From Bacteroidaceae bacterium (lineage in GTDB: Bacteria; Bacteroidota; Bacteroidia; Bacteroidales; Bacteroidaceae): 51,280 bases of DNA. The stretch's first letter is position 1. Every line of letters begins with the position of its first letter. The DNA lies in the NCBI GenBank assembly GCA_024401055.1, contig JAKSLT010000010.1, forward strand, positions 1 through 51,280, given 5' to 3'. The position numbers and the translations under genes were made by a program. Positions 43,150 through 51,085 of the stretch are shown here, one piece after another. The notes under the pieces were generated by a model. The model was not told where the DNA came from, did no database searches, and was given only the letters and a program-made list of their open reading frames with translations.

Positions 43150-45447
43150 ATGAGAGCCTTCCGATTTGTAATCTTCGCCATGGCTGTAACGGGTATGGTT
43201 GCCCAGGCTCGCCAGCTCTCTCCCGATGAGGCGCTCGGTCGCTTCGTGGAGCATAACCTCCCCACGTCTCAGCACACAGGACAAATGGGTTGCAAGGTGC
43301 GCGCCAAGGCCCCTGCGGCACAGTATCGTTTAGCCTATACAGGTCGCTGCCGGATAGGGACGGGGCTCTATGTGTTCGATGCTCCCCGAGAAGGCGGCTA
43401 CGTCATACTGGCTGCCGACGATGCCGTACCCGCAGTCTTGGGTTATACGGATAGCGGGCATTTCTGTGCAGAAGCGATGCCTGATGGCTTGCGCTACTGG
43501 ATGGAATGCATGTTGAGCGACATAAACACCTCCATGTCCACGGGACAACCTTTCTACTCCTCCGCGCGGCGTGTGGAAGGCCGCCATGCTGTAAGTCCTC
43601 TGATGGATTGCAAGTGGGCACAGGAAGACCCGTACAACTTCTGGTGCCCCGAGATAGACCGTCGCAGTACGCTGGTAGGCTGTGTGGCGGCGGCAATGGG
43701 TCAGGTGATGTATAAGCACAAGTGGCCCCGCCAGGGAACGGGCGGCCATAGCTATACCAATGGCGAGACGGGCACCACGGTGAGTGCCGACTTCGGTAGC
43801 ACAACTTATGATTGGGACAACATCCAGTGGGCCTACGGACGTACCTCCACCAATGCTGAGAACTACAACAGCACTGTGGACTATTCGCTCACCGCACAGT
43901 CGGCCGTTGCGCGCCTTCTCTTTCACTGTGGCGTGAGTGTTGATATGCAGTACAACACAGCGCAAGGCGGAGGATCTGGTGCGGACATTCAGAAGGCTTC
44001 GCTTGCCTTGTCCCGTTATTTTGGCTATGACCGCAGCCTGCGCTTCTGCCCTCGTGCATGCTACACCGATGACCAGTGGGTGCAGACCATCTATGATGAG
44101 CTGGCCGCCGGACGTCCCGTGATGTATGGCGGCACGTCTTCAAGCGGCGGTGCCCATGCCTTTGTCCTCAACGGCTATAGTGAGGATGGACTCTTCCACG
44201 TTAACTGGGGATGGAGTGGCATAGCCGATGGCTACTACGCCATCACGGGTTCAAACCATCTCTGTCCCAGCCTCCAGGTGACGGGCTACACGCAGAAACA
44301 GCGCATCATTATAGGCATACGTCCCGATGAAGGTAACGAAGTGGCCGTCAATTTAGGTTTTTTGGGAACCGGGCTTTCCGTCAGTAACGGTTCGCTTGTG
44401 GCAACAGCCCAGTTGGCCGAGCCTCTGGCCAATTACACGCCCTACGAGGTGAGTGCGTACCTCGGTGTCCGGCTGGAAAACACGGCTACGGGGCAGGTTT
44501 ATTACACTCGTTCCAGCACAGCTCCCGTCACTCTCAGCCCCGACGGCACTTATAGCGCCAACTACGCCATTTCTACCGAAGGCGTACCCACTGGCCGCTA
44601 CCGCGTGTCCTATGCCGTATGCTCGGCCAATGAGGGCGGCCAATGGTACGATGTCATGATGCCTTCCAACATTGTTTTGCCGGAGATAGAGGTGCAGGGT
44701 CAGGATATGCCGGAGGATTTTACCTTAAACGATGGTGAGACCTACACGGCCTCTGACGTTGCGACTTATAAGACGCTGACCTACACCCGTACCTTCAACA
44801 ATACCAACTGGCAGGCTCTCTACATACCCTTCTCCCTCAATTATGAGGAGTGGAAGGACGACTTTGACATTGCCGAAATCCACAACTTCATCGAGTACGA
44901 CGACGATGAGGACGGTACGTTCGACCGCACATATCTTGTCATCCTTCGCCGCAATAGCGGTGATACCGATCCCAACTATCCCTATCTCATCCGCGCCAAG
45001 TCAACAGGAACCCACACCCTCACGCTCTCCGACAAGACCCTCCAGCCTATGAGAATCAACAGCGTGGATTGTCGCAGCGTGAAGAATCTTTACACCTTCA
45101 TTGGCACCTATCAGCCCGTCACGACAATGTATGCCAACGGCTACTACGCTCTCAGCGGCGGTGCCCTTAACCGTGCCAATTCCGCGAGCGTGAAACTTGG
45201 TGCCCAGCGCTGGTATATGGAGGTCACCTCCCGTAGCGGCGGTTACGCTTCCGCCAAGGCCCAGACAATCCAAATAATAGAGGAGGGCGAAGAAGGCATA
45301 GGTTCTGTATTAAGGCAACAGACAACAGACAACGGACAAGGGACCGCATCCTTCGACCTCGCCGGTCGCAAGGTACTCATGAAGGGCGGCGCGGAAACTC
45401 TTCCTCAAGGCGTAACCATCGTAGGCGGAAAGAAAGTCATACGTTAG
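43150..45447 (+). CDS. Secreted C10-family cysteine protease (streptopain-like)
   Basis: 765 residues. A signal peptide (MRAFRFVIFAMAVTGMVAQA) is followed by a propeptide-like segment up to about 145 (GYVILAADDAVPAVLGY is typical of the C10 inhibitory part). The catalytic domain shows the nucleophile in GCVAAAMGQVMYKHKWP (C178) and the histidine in GGAHAFVLNGY (H336), then HVNWGWSGIADGYY, which completes the site. These enzymes are secreted as zymogens and cut host proteins. A beta domain and then the shared C-terminal module (from about 525) end the protein, with GGKKVIR last. The start was set at the ATG before RAFRF; a TTG six bases earlier also opens the frame. Confidence 0.9.
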   Translation: MRAFRFVIFAMAVTGMVAQARQLSPDEALGRFVEHNLPTSQHTGQMGCKVRAKAPAAQYRLAYTGRCRIGTGLYVFDAPREGGYVILAADDAVPAVLGYTDSGHFCAEAMPDGLRYWMECMLSDINTSMSTGQPFYSSARRVEGRHAVSPLMDCKWAQEDPYNFWCPEIDRRSTLVGCVAAAMGQVMYKHKWPRQGTGGHSYTNGETGTTVSADFGSTTYDWDNIQWAYGRTSTNAENYNSTVDYSLTAQSAVARLLFHCGVSVDMQYNTAQGGGSGADIQKASLALSRYFGYDRSLRFCPRACYTDDQWVQTIYDELAAGRPVMYGGTSSSGGAHAFVLNGYSEDGLFHVNWGWSGIADGYYAITGSNHLCPSLQVTGYTQKQRIIIGIRPDEGNEVAVNLGFLGTGLSVSNGSLVATAQLAEPLANYTPYEVSAYLGVRLENTATGQVYYTRSSTAPVTLSPDGTYSANYAISTEGVPTGRYRVSYAVCSANEGGQWYDVMMPSNIVLPEIEVQGQDMPEDFTLNDGETYTASDVATYKTLTYTRTFNNTNWQALYIPFSLNYEEWKDDFDIAEIHNFIEYDDDEDGTFDRTYLVILRRNSGDTDPNYPYLIRAKSTGTHTLTLSDKTLQPMRINSVDCRSVKNLYTFIGTYQPVTTMYANGYYALSGGALNRANSASVKLGAQRWYMEVTSRSGGYASAKAQTIQIIEEGEEGIGSVLRQQTTDNGQGTASFDLAGRKVLMKGGAETLPQGVTIVGGKKVIR
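44781..45447 (+). repeat. Near-identical 667-bp 3' module, copy 2
   Basis: Partner of 42384-43050; see the finding. Confidence 0.9.
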
Positions 45448-45478
45448 CCTTTCTCCCGACTATACATTATTTAATAAT

Positions 45479-45510
45479 ACACGCGCGCGAGCCTCTTGGT
45501 TCGCGTGCGT
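45479..45510 (+). terminator. Terminator-like hairpin after the C10 protease
   Basis: ACGCGCGCGA / TCGCGTGCGT with one G-U pair and a 10-nt loop; no clear T tract. Confidence 0.5.
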
Positions 45511-45603
45511 GGCTTGTTGAGGGGGTAGTGTGGTGATAAGTACAGTAGAGAGAGCAATTTCATGCGCGAAAGTGAAGAAAGTGTGCAAAAAACAGGAAAA
45601 AAG

Positions 45604-45635
45604 TTTGGTGGGGTGGGGGAAAAGATGTAATTTTG
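45604..45635 (+). promoter_or_regulatory. Promoter of the rpsF-rpsR-rplI operon
   Basis: TTTG at 45604-45607, a 20-bp spacer, TAATTTTG at 45628-45635. The predicted start near 45642 gives a leader of about 60 nt. Confidence 0.7.
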
Positions 45636-45704
45636 CAACGCTTTTGTGAGCCATGCGCTGCAAAGCACTCAATATTTATTATTAATTATTAAACACATCA
45701 AGCA

Positions 45705-46046
45705 ATGATGAACCAGTACGAAACCGTCTTCATCCTTACTCCCGTTTTGTCTGAAGACCAGATGAAGGAGACGGTAAACAAGTTCAAGACTCTGCTCACC
45801 GACAAGGGTGCTGAGATCGTGAACGAAGAGAGCTGGGGCCTGAAGAAGATGGCTTACGCTATCGACAAGAAGAGCACCGGCTTCTATCAGCTTTTCGAGT
45901 TCAAGGCTGAGCCCGAAGTAATCGAACGCCTGGAAATCGGTTTCCGCCGCGACGAGCGCGTACTCCGCTTCCTTACTGTTAAACTCGACAAGTACGCTGT
46001 GGCTTATGCCGAGAAGCGTCGTCACAACCAGAAAAAGGAGGACTAA
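45705..46046 (+). CDS. rpsF: 30S ribosomal protein S6
   Basis: 113 residues, the normal length. The N-terminus [18 protein letters not shown], the central [22 protein letters not shown] and [15 protein letters not shown] are characteristic of S6, which binds the central domain of 16S rRNA together with S18. It is the first gene of a compact three-gene operon with its own promoter. The protein ends in a charged KKED tail whose codons form the Shine-Dalgarno-like site of the next gene. Two ATGs stand side by side at the start; either could be used. Confidence 0.97.
   Translation: MMNQYETVFILTPVLSEDQMKETVNKFKTLLTDKGAEIVNEESWGLKKMAYAIDKKSTGFYQLFEFKAEPEVIERLEIGFRRDERVLRFLTVKLDKYAVAYAEKRRHNQKKED
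46036..46041 (+). promoter_or_regulatory. Shine-Dalgarno site of rpsR
   Basis: AGGAGG, 8 nt before the ATG, inside the last codons of rpsF. Such a site is rare in this phylum. Confidence 0.75.
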
Positions 46047-46049
46047 GAC

Positions 46050-46313
46050 ATGGCACAGAGTGAAATCCGTTATCTCAACGCTCCCGCGATTGACCTGAAG
46101 AAGAAGAAGTACTGCCGCTTCAAGAAGAGCGGTATCAAGTATATCGACTACAAGGATCCCGAGTTCCTGAAGAAGTTCCTCAACGAGCAGGGCAAGATTC
46201 TGCCCCGCCGCATCACCGGCACTTCCCTGAAGTATCAGCGCCGCGTGGCCCAGGCCGTTAAGCGTGCCCGCCATCTGGCCCTGCTGCCCTTCGTAACTGA
46301 TTTGATGAAATAA
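46050..46313 (+). CDS. rpsR: 30S ribosomal protein S18
   Basis: 87 residues. [20 protein letters not shown] and the block [20 protein letters not shown] with [12 protein letters not shown] are diagnostic. S18 pairs with S6 on the small subunit. It starts 3 nt after the rpsF stop, so the two are likely translationally coupled. The single cysteine in KYCRF is kept, but the CxxC zinc motif of some S18 versions is not present. Confidence 0.98.
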   Translation: MAQSEIRYLNAPAIDLKKKKYCRFKKSGIKYIDYKDPEFLKKFLNEQGKILPRRITGTSLKYQRRVAQAVKRARHLALLPFVTDLMK

Positions 46314-46315
46314 TT

Positions 46316-46321
46316 AGGAGG
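46316..46321 (+). promoter_or_regulatory. Shine-Dalgarno site of rplI
   Basis: AGGAGG, 10 nt before the ATG, inside the same AGGAGGACTAAG string as the site before rpsR. Confidence 0.75.
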
Positions 46322-46331
46322 ACTAAGCACT

Positions 46332-46919
46332 ATGGAACTTATACTGAAAGAAAACGTTATAGGTCTTGGTTTCAAGAATGAAATCGTGACTGTGAAGGAC
46401 GGCTACGGCCGTAACTATCTTATTCCTTCCGGTAAGGCTGTCATCGCCTCCGAGGGCGCCAAGAAGCAGCTCGCCGAGATGCTGAAGCAGCAGGCCAAGA
46501 AGCTGGAGAAACTCCAGCAGGAAGCTCAGAGCCTTGGTCAGCGCATCGAGGCCGTGAAGGACATCGTCATCGCCGTGAAGGTCAGCAAGGCCGGCACTAT
46601 CTATGGCGGCGTAAACGGCGCACATCTTGCTGAGGAGCTGAAGCTCCGCGGCATCGAAGTGGACCGCAAGGCCATCAGCGTGAAGGACGTCAAGACCGTA
46701 GGCAACTACGTGGCTACCGTCGTTCTCCACAAGGACGTGACCGCTGAACTTCCCTTCGCCGTTGTGGCTGAAGGTGGCGAGGCTCCCGTCGAGGAAACAG
46801 CTCCCGTAGAGGAGGCTGCTCCCGTGGTAGAAGAGGCTCCCGTAGAAGAGACTCCCGTAGAGGAAGCCCCCGCTGAGGAAGCCCCCGCTGAGGAAGCTCC
46901 TGCTGAAACCGCTGAATAA
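46332..46919 (+). CDS. rplI: 50S ribosomal protein L9 with acidic C-terminal tail
   Basis: 195 residues, against about 148 in most bacteria. The first 148 residues are ordinary L9: MELILKENVIGLGFKNEIVTVKDGYGRNYLIP, here split, is the rRNA-binding N-domain; a long helix follows (KKQLAEMLKQQAKKLEKLQQ) and then the C-domain (GGVNGAHLAEELKLRGIEVD). The extra 45 residues are a low-complexity run of VEEAP/AEEAP repeats without a fold. L9 helps keep the reading frame during translation. It is the last gene of the operon, followed by a hairpin. Confidence 0.97.
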   Translation: MELILKENVIGLGFKNEIVTVKDGYGRNYLIPSGKAVIASEGAKKQLAEMLKQQAKKLEKLQQEAQSLGQRIEAVKDIVIAVKVSKAGTIYGGVNGAHLAEELKLRGIEVDRKAISVKDVKTVGNYVATVVLHKDVTAELPFAVVAEGGEAPVEETAPVEEAAPVVEEAPVEETPVEEAPAEEAPAEEAPAETAE

Positions 46920-46952
46920 ACCAACCGCAAAACCATTGCGACCATGAATAAA

Positions 46953-46987
46953 CAAGCCGCTCCAACCAAATAGGCTGGGGCGGCTTG
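46953..46987 (+). terminator. Hairpin terminator of the ribosomal-protein operon
   Basis: CAAGCCGCTCCAACC / GGCTGGGGCGGCTTG, a 15-bp stem with one G-U pair and one mismatch and a 5-nt loop, 33 bp after rplI. There is only a short T run (ATTTC) a few bases later. Confidence 0.65.
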
Positions 46988-46995
46988 CGCATTTC

Positions 46996-47155
46996 AAATT
47001 TGCAAATTAGATAATTAGCAAATTAGCAAATGTGAGAATTAGCAAATTATGTAGCCTGCCCGCAGGGCATTTCCGAATTTGCTCATTCTCAAATTAACTC
47101 ATTTCCGAATTTGCTAATTCTCAAATTTGCTAATTTCCAAATTTCCTAATTAACC
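46996..47155. repeat. GCAAATTAG-type short repeats in two opposed blocks
   Basis: The left block (to about 47050) repeats GCAAATTAG; the right block (from about 47075) repeats its complement CTAATTTGC. Between them lies CCTGCCCGCAGGGC, itself a palindrome. Confidence 0.65.
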
Positions 47156-47159
47156 CAAT

Positions 47160-50100
47160 ATGCACCGCATCTTAAAATCTCTGCTGCTCTGTGCAGCCTG
47201 TCTGGCAGGAATCGCTGCCAATGCCCAGGTAACAACCTCCGCGCTTCGCGGTCTGGTGGCCGACGCCGCCGGACAGAGCGTCATCGGCGCCAATGTCGTG
47301 GCCGTTCACACCCCCACCGGCACCCGCTATGCTACCAGCACTAACGAGCAAGGCACCTTCCGCATCAGCAATATGCGTACGGGAGGCCCTTACACGGTTA
47401 CCGTGAGTTGCATCGGCTATACTCCCGTGGAGGAAGGCCGCATCACTTTGCAGGTGGGCGACCCCTACGTGATGAATATCACCCTTGAAGAGCGCGCCCA
47501 GGCCCTCGGCGAGGCCGTAGCCTATGCCACCGGCCGCAACAGCAACATGCGCTTCGACCGTGCCGGCGCCATCACTTCCCTCAACCAGCAGCAGGTGGAG
47601 ATGGTGCCCACTGCCACACGTACCCTCGATGACGTGCTCACCCTCACCCCGCAGGGCAGCAGCGCCTGTGGCGCCTTCGCCGTGGGTGGCGGCAACTTCC
47701 GCCAGAGCAGCGTGACGGTGGACGGTGCACAGTTCAACAACACCTTTGGCCTCTCCCAGCGCTCCATCCTTCCCGGCGGCGGCTATCCCATTGCCCTTGA
47801 CGCCGTGGAGCAGGTGAGCGTGAGCATCACGCCCTTTGACGTGCGTCAGAGCGGCTTCAACGGCGCAGCCGTCAATGCCGTGACACGCAGCGGTTCCAAC
47901 GACTTCCACGCCACGGCCTACACCTATTTGACCAACAGCAACCTCACCGGTAACCGCGTGGGCAGCTACGAGCCCTTCGAACTCGACAAGAGCCACTCCT
48001 ACACCTATGGCGCCAGCGTCAGCGGCCCCATCGTGAAGGACAAACTCTTCTTCTTCGTCAACGGTGAGTATATGGACGTTACCACGGCAGGTCCCGTGGC
48101 CCATGCCGGCGGTGGCGAGAACGGCGTTTACAGCAACACCAACCGCCGTCCCACCCTCGACCAGCTCCACAGCCTGAGCTCCTACCTCTCCAACCATTAC
48201 GGCATGAAGACCGGCCCCTGGGAGGATTTCAACCTCAAGACTCCCGCCTATCGCCTCATGGCCCGCCTGGACTGGAACATCAACCAGAACAACACCCTTA
48301 ACGTGCGCTTCACCCGCAGCCAGATGAAGGAGAGCAGCGCCGCCTCCGCCAGTCGCAGCATCGGCAGCAACCAGAGCAACTATATCTATGGCGGCAGCAA
48401 TACCAGCTACGGCTCCGGCAGCTACTACGGCATGTCCTCCCTCGCCTCGCGCTACTACAAGGACTATAAGTTCACCAGCGTGGCCGGCGAACTCAACTCT
48501 CATATAGGCCAGCACCTCAGCAATACCCTGCGCGCCACCTATTCCTTCCAGGACCAGCCGCGCAGCAGCGAGTATGGCGACCAGCCCACCCTCGAAATCG
48601 TCATGGACAACGGTCAGGGCATCTTCCCCACATGGGCCTACACCGGTTGCGACCTCTTCACCGTGGGCAACCTCGTGCAGACCAAGAACGCCGTGGTGAC
48701 CGACGAACTCACCCTCAACCGCGGCCGCCACAACGCCATCTTCGGCCTGCAGTATGAGTGGGACCGTGCTGCCAACGGCTACACGCAGGCCGCTGCCGGC
48801 TACTACGCCTTCGCCGCCACTCCCGAGCAGGTGGCTGCCGGCGACTGGGCCAGCGTCTTCGGCGCCGCTCCCCGCGTCTTCGGCATCGGCTACGGCAACA
48901 ACGAGGGCCACTCGCAATATACGGCCACGATGGACGTCCACAACTTCTCCGCCTACGTGCAGGACAACTGGGACATCTCCCGTCGCTTCAAGCTCAGCTA
49001 CGGCCTGCGCGTGGAACTTCCCGTCTATCCCGACCTCAAGGATAACTACAACGAGGCCTACTACAACCTCGACTTCGGCGGTCAGCACTACCGCACCGAC
49101 CAGACCCCCGACGCCCGCTTGAGTTTCAGCCCCCGCGTGGGCTTCAACTGGGACGTGCTCGGCAACCGTCGCTTCGTGCTGCGTGGCGGCACCGGTATCT
49201 TCGTGGGCCGCATCCCTTATTCCTGGCTTGTGAGCAGCGTGCTCAACAGCGGTATGGGACAGACCACCACCGTACTGCGCGCCGCCAAGGGCAACGCCAT
49301 GCCCCAGTATGCCGACGGCTCCTATTTCTCTGCCAACCGTGAGGAGATGCTCGCCGCCATCGGCGCCACCAGCAAGACTAGCATCCCCAGCAGTCCCACC
49401 ATCCTCGCCTCCGACCTTAAGAACCCCGCCAGCTGGAAGTCCTCCCTTGCCGCCGACTTCCGCCTGCCCGGCGACGTTGATTTCAGCGTAGAAGGTCTCT
49501 ACAGCCGCGAACTCAACCCCGTGGTGGTAAGCAACCGCGACATCTATTGGGACGGCACCTCCACCGTGACGCTCAATCCCTATGACACCCGTCGCTCCTA
49601 TTCCTACTACGACCCCAGCTACAGCTGCTACGTCCTTGAGAACGCCGGCCGTAAGGCCTACTACTGGAGCATCACCGCCTCGCTGCGCAAGAGCTGGGAC
49701 TTCGGCCTCGCCCTCAGCGCCGCCTACACCCACTCCAAGGCCCGCGCCTATACCGAGGGCATTGGCGACCAGGTGACTGGCGCCTACAATAACTACCGTT
49801 TCAGCGTGAACGGCGTCAACGACAACGAGCTGGGCTACGCCACCTACGTGCAGCCCAACCGCGTGCTCCTCACCGCCAACTACACCATCAACGAAGGCCG
49901 CCGCACCAACAGCGTCATCTCCCTTATGTACGAGGGCGGCGAGGTAGGCTTCGTGGGCGGCTACCAGTTCACCCGCTACAGCTACATCTTCGCAGCCAAC
50001 GTCAACAACGACGCCCTCGCCCCCGGCAACCTCATCCGCATCCCCGGCAGCCGTGCCGAACTCGACGAGTGGGCCTTTGCCGACAACGGCACCTTTACCG

Positions 50101-50519
50101 ACGAGGGCGGTGTGAAGCAGCCCTATACTGCCGACATGCAGCGCGACGACTTCTGGCAGTTCATCAACCAGGACAGCTACCTCAAGAACCACAAGGGCGA
50201 ATATGCCGAGCGTGGCGGCGCCAAGATGCCCTGGCACCATCAGGTGAACTTCAAGTTTGAGCAGAACATCTTCTTCACGCAGAAGAACGGCCGCAAGCAC
50301 ACCCTCACCGTGGGCTGCGACGTCACCAACCTTGCCAACGTGTTCAGTCCCAAGTGGGGCGCCTACAAGGAGATAACCACCAACACCCTCCTCAACTACG
50401 CCAAGGGTCAGTACACCTACAACCTCGTGAACGGTGCCCGCCACCTCACCACCTCCCAGAACTACGTGAACACCGTCAGCGCCTACCAGTGCATGTTCAA
50501 CGTGCGCTACACGTTCTAA
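47160..50519 (+). CDS. TonB-dependent receptor with carboxypeptidase-regulatory-like domain (Oar-like)
   Basis: 1119 residues, outer membrane. A signal peptide (MHRILKSLLLCAACLAGIAANA) is followed by a CarboxypepD_reg-like domain at about 26-112 (LRGLVADAAGQSVIGANVVA). The plug contains the SSVTVDGAQFNNTFGLSQR segment and VEQVSVSITPFDVRQSGFNGA, typical of Oar-like receptors rather than SusC, and the barrel ends in FNVRYTF. No SusD partner is next to it, which also fits the Oar type. Its cargo is unknown; peptide or protein export/uptake has been proposed for relatives. The start lies directly behind the GCAAATTAG repeat block, and I see no clear promoter, so read-through from rplI is possible. 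Confidence 0.9.
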   Translation: MHRILKSLLLCAACLAGIAANAQVTTSALRGLVADAAGQSVIGANVVAVHTPTGTRYATSTNEQGTFRISNMRTGGPYTVTVSCIGYTPVEEGRITLQVGDPYVMNITLEERAQALGEAVAYATGRNSNMRFDRAGAITSLNQQQVEMVPTATRTLDDVLTLTPQGSSACGAFAVGGGNFRQSSVTVDGAQFNNTFGLSQRSILPGGGYPIALDAVEQVSVSITPFDVRQSGFNGAAVNAVTRSGSNDFHATAYTYLTNSNLTGNRVGSYEPFELDKSHSYTYGASVSGPIVKDKLFFFVNGEYMDVTTAGPVAHAGGGENGVYSNTNRRPTLDQLHSLSSYLSNHYGMKTGPWEDFNLKTPAYRLMARLDWNINQNNTLNVRFTRSQMKESSAASASRSIGSNQSNYIYGGSNTSYGSGSYYGMSSLASRYYKDYKFTSVAGELNSHIGQHLSNTLRATYSFQDQPRSSEYGDQPTLEIVMDNGQGIFPTWAYTGCDLFTVGNLVQTKNAVVTDELTLNRGRHNAIFGLQYEWDRAANGYTQAAAGYYAFAATPEQVAAGDWASVFGAAPRVFGIGYGNNEGHSQYTATMDVHNFSAYVQDNWDISRRFKLSYGLRVELPVYPDLKDNYNEAYYNLDFGGQHYRTDQTPDARLSFSPRVGFNWDVLGNRRFVLRGGTGIFVGRIPYSWLVSSVLNSGMGQTTTVLRAAKGNAMPQYADGSYFSANREEMLAAIGATSKTSIPSSPTILASDLKNPASWKSSLAADFRLPGDVDFSVEGLYSRELNPVVVSNRDIYWDGTSTVTLNPYDTRRSYSYYDPSYSCYVLENAGRKAYYWSITASLRKSWDFGLALSAAYTHSKARAYTEGIGDQVTGAYNNYRFSVNGVNDNELGYATYVQPNRVLLTANYTINEGRRTNSVISLMYEGGEVGFVGGYQFTRYSYIFAANVNNDALAPGNLIRIPGSRAELDEWAFADNGTFTDEGGVKQPYTADMQRDDFWQFINQDSYLKNHKGEYAERGGAKMPWHHQVNFKFEQNIFFTQKNGRKHTLTVGCDVTNLANVFSPKWGAYKEITTNTLLNYAKGQYTYNLVNGARHLTTSQNYVNTVSAYQCMFNVRYTF

Positions 50520-50559
50520 GAGAAAAAATACGGTCGCTCCGCGCGCCTCGTTGCAAACT

Positions 50560-50604
50560 AACGCCCCTCTGCGAAACTTTGCTTTCGCAGAGGGGCGTTT
50601 TCTT
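50560..50604 (+). terminator. Intrinsic terminator of the Oar-like receptor gene
   Basis: Perfect 17-bp arms AACGCCCCTCTGCGAAA / TTTCGCAGAGGGGCGTT with a 6-nt loop, then TTCTT. Confidence 0.88.
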
Positions 50605-50649
50605 GCGCCGATTTATGTTGTCGCACTTACGTGCAGTTAGAACCTCCTT

Positions 50650-51085
50650 ATTTCTTGGCGCAGCCAACAAAGAGCCTCCCAGTCGGCTTCGCCGAGAAAT
50701 AGCTCCGCCCTGCGGGCGGGAAATAGTCTTCCCCTTCGGGGGAAATACCCCTGATAATTATTTCCAAAAAAACTATTTCCGGCGCAGCCGCTTTATTTCT
50801 TGGCGCTAGCCAACAAGAAAACTCTCAGTCGGCTTCGCCGAGAAATAGCACCGCCTTCGGCGGGAAATAAATTTTTAAGGAAATAATTTTTAGAAATATT
50901 TCCCGCGAAGCGGCCTATTATTTCCCGCCCACAGGGCGGCTCTATTTCTCGGCGCAAGCCGACAAAAATTCCACCCCTCGCAAAAGAACGCCTTCCTACC
51001 TGCTCCAGCTATCTAAAATTTTTCCTAATTTTTTCCTAATTCATGTAGCGCCGCAGGCAACCCTATTGTCAAAATTTTTTACAAT
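50650..51085. repeat. Large array of short hairpins joined by GAAATA/TATTTC
   Basis: At least eleven small stem-loops (TTGGCGCAGCCAA, CGGCTTCGCCG, CCGCCCTGCGGGCGG, CCCCTTCGGGG, CCGCCTTCGGCGG and others), each with a GAAATA or TATTTC tag. The right end repeats 15485-15650. No gene is seen from here to the window end; 51086-51280 holds nothing else I can support. Confidence 0.7.

Noticed and set aside
47172..50444. Open frame of 1090 codons on the minus strand
   Set aside because: Antisense shadow of the Oar-like receptor gene, which has a clear signal peptide, plug and terminal phenylalanine.
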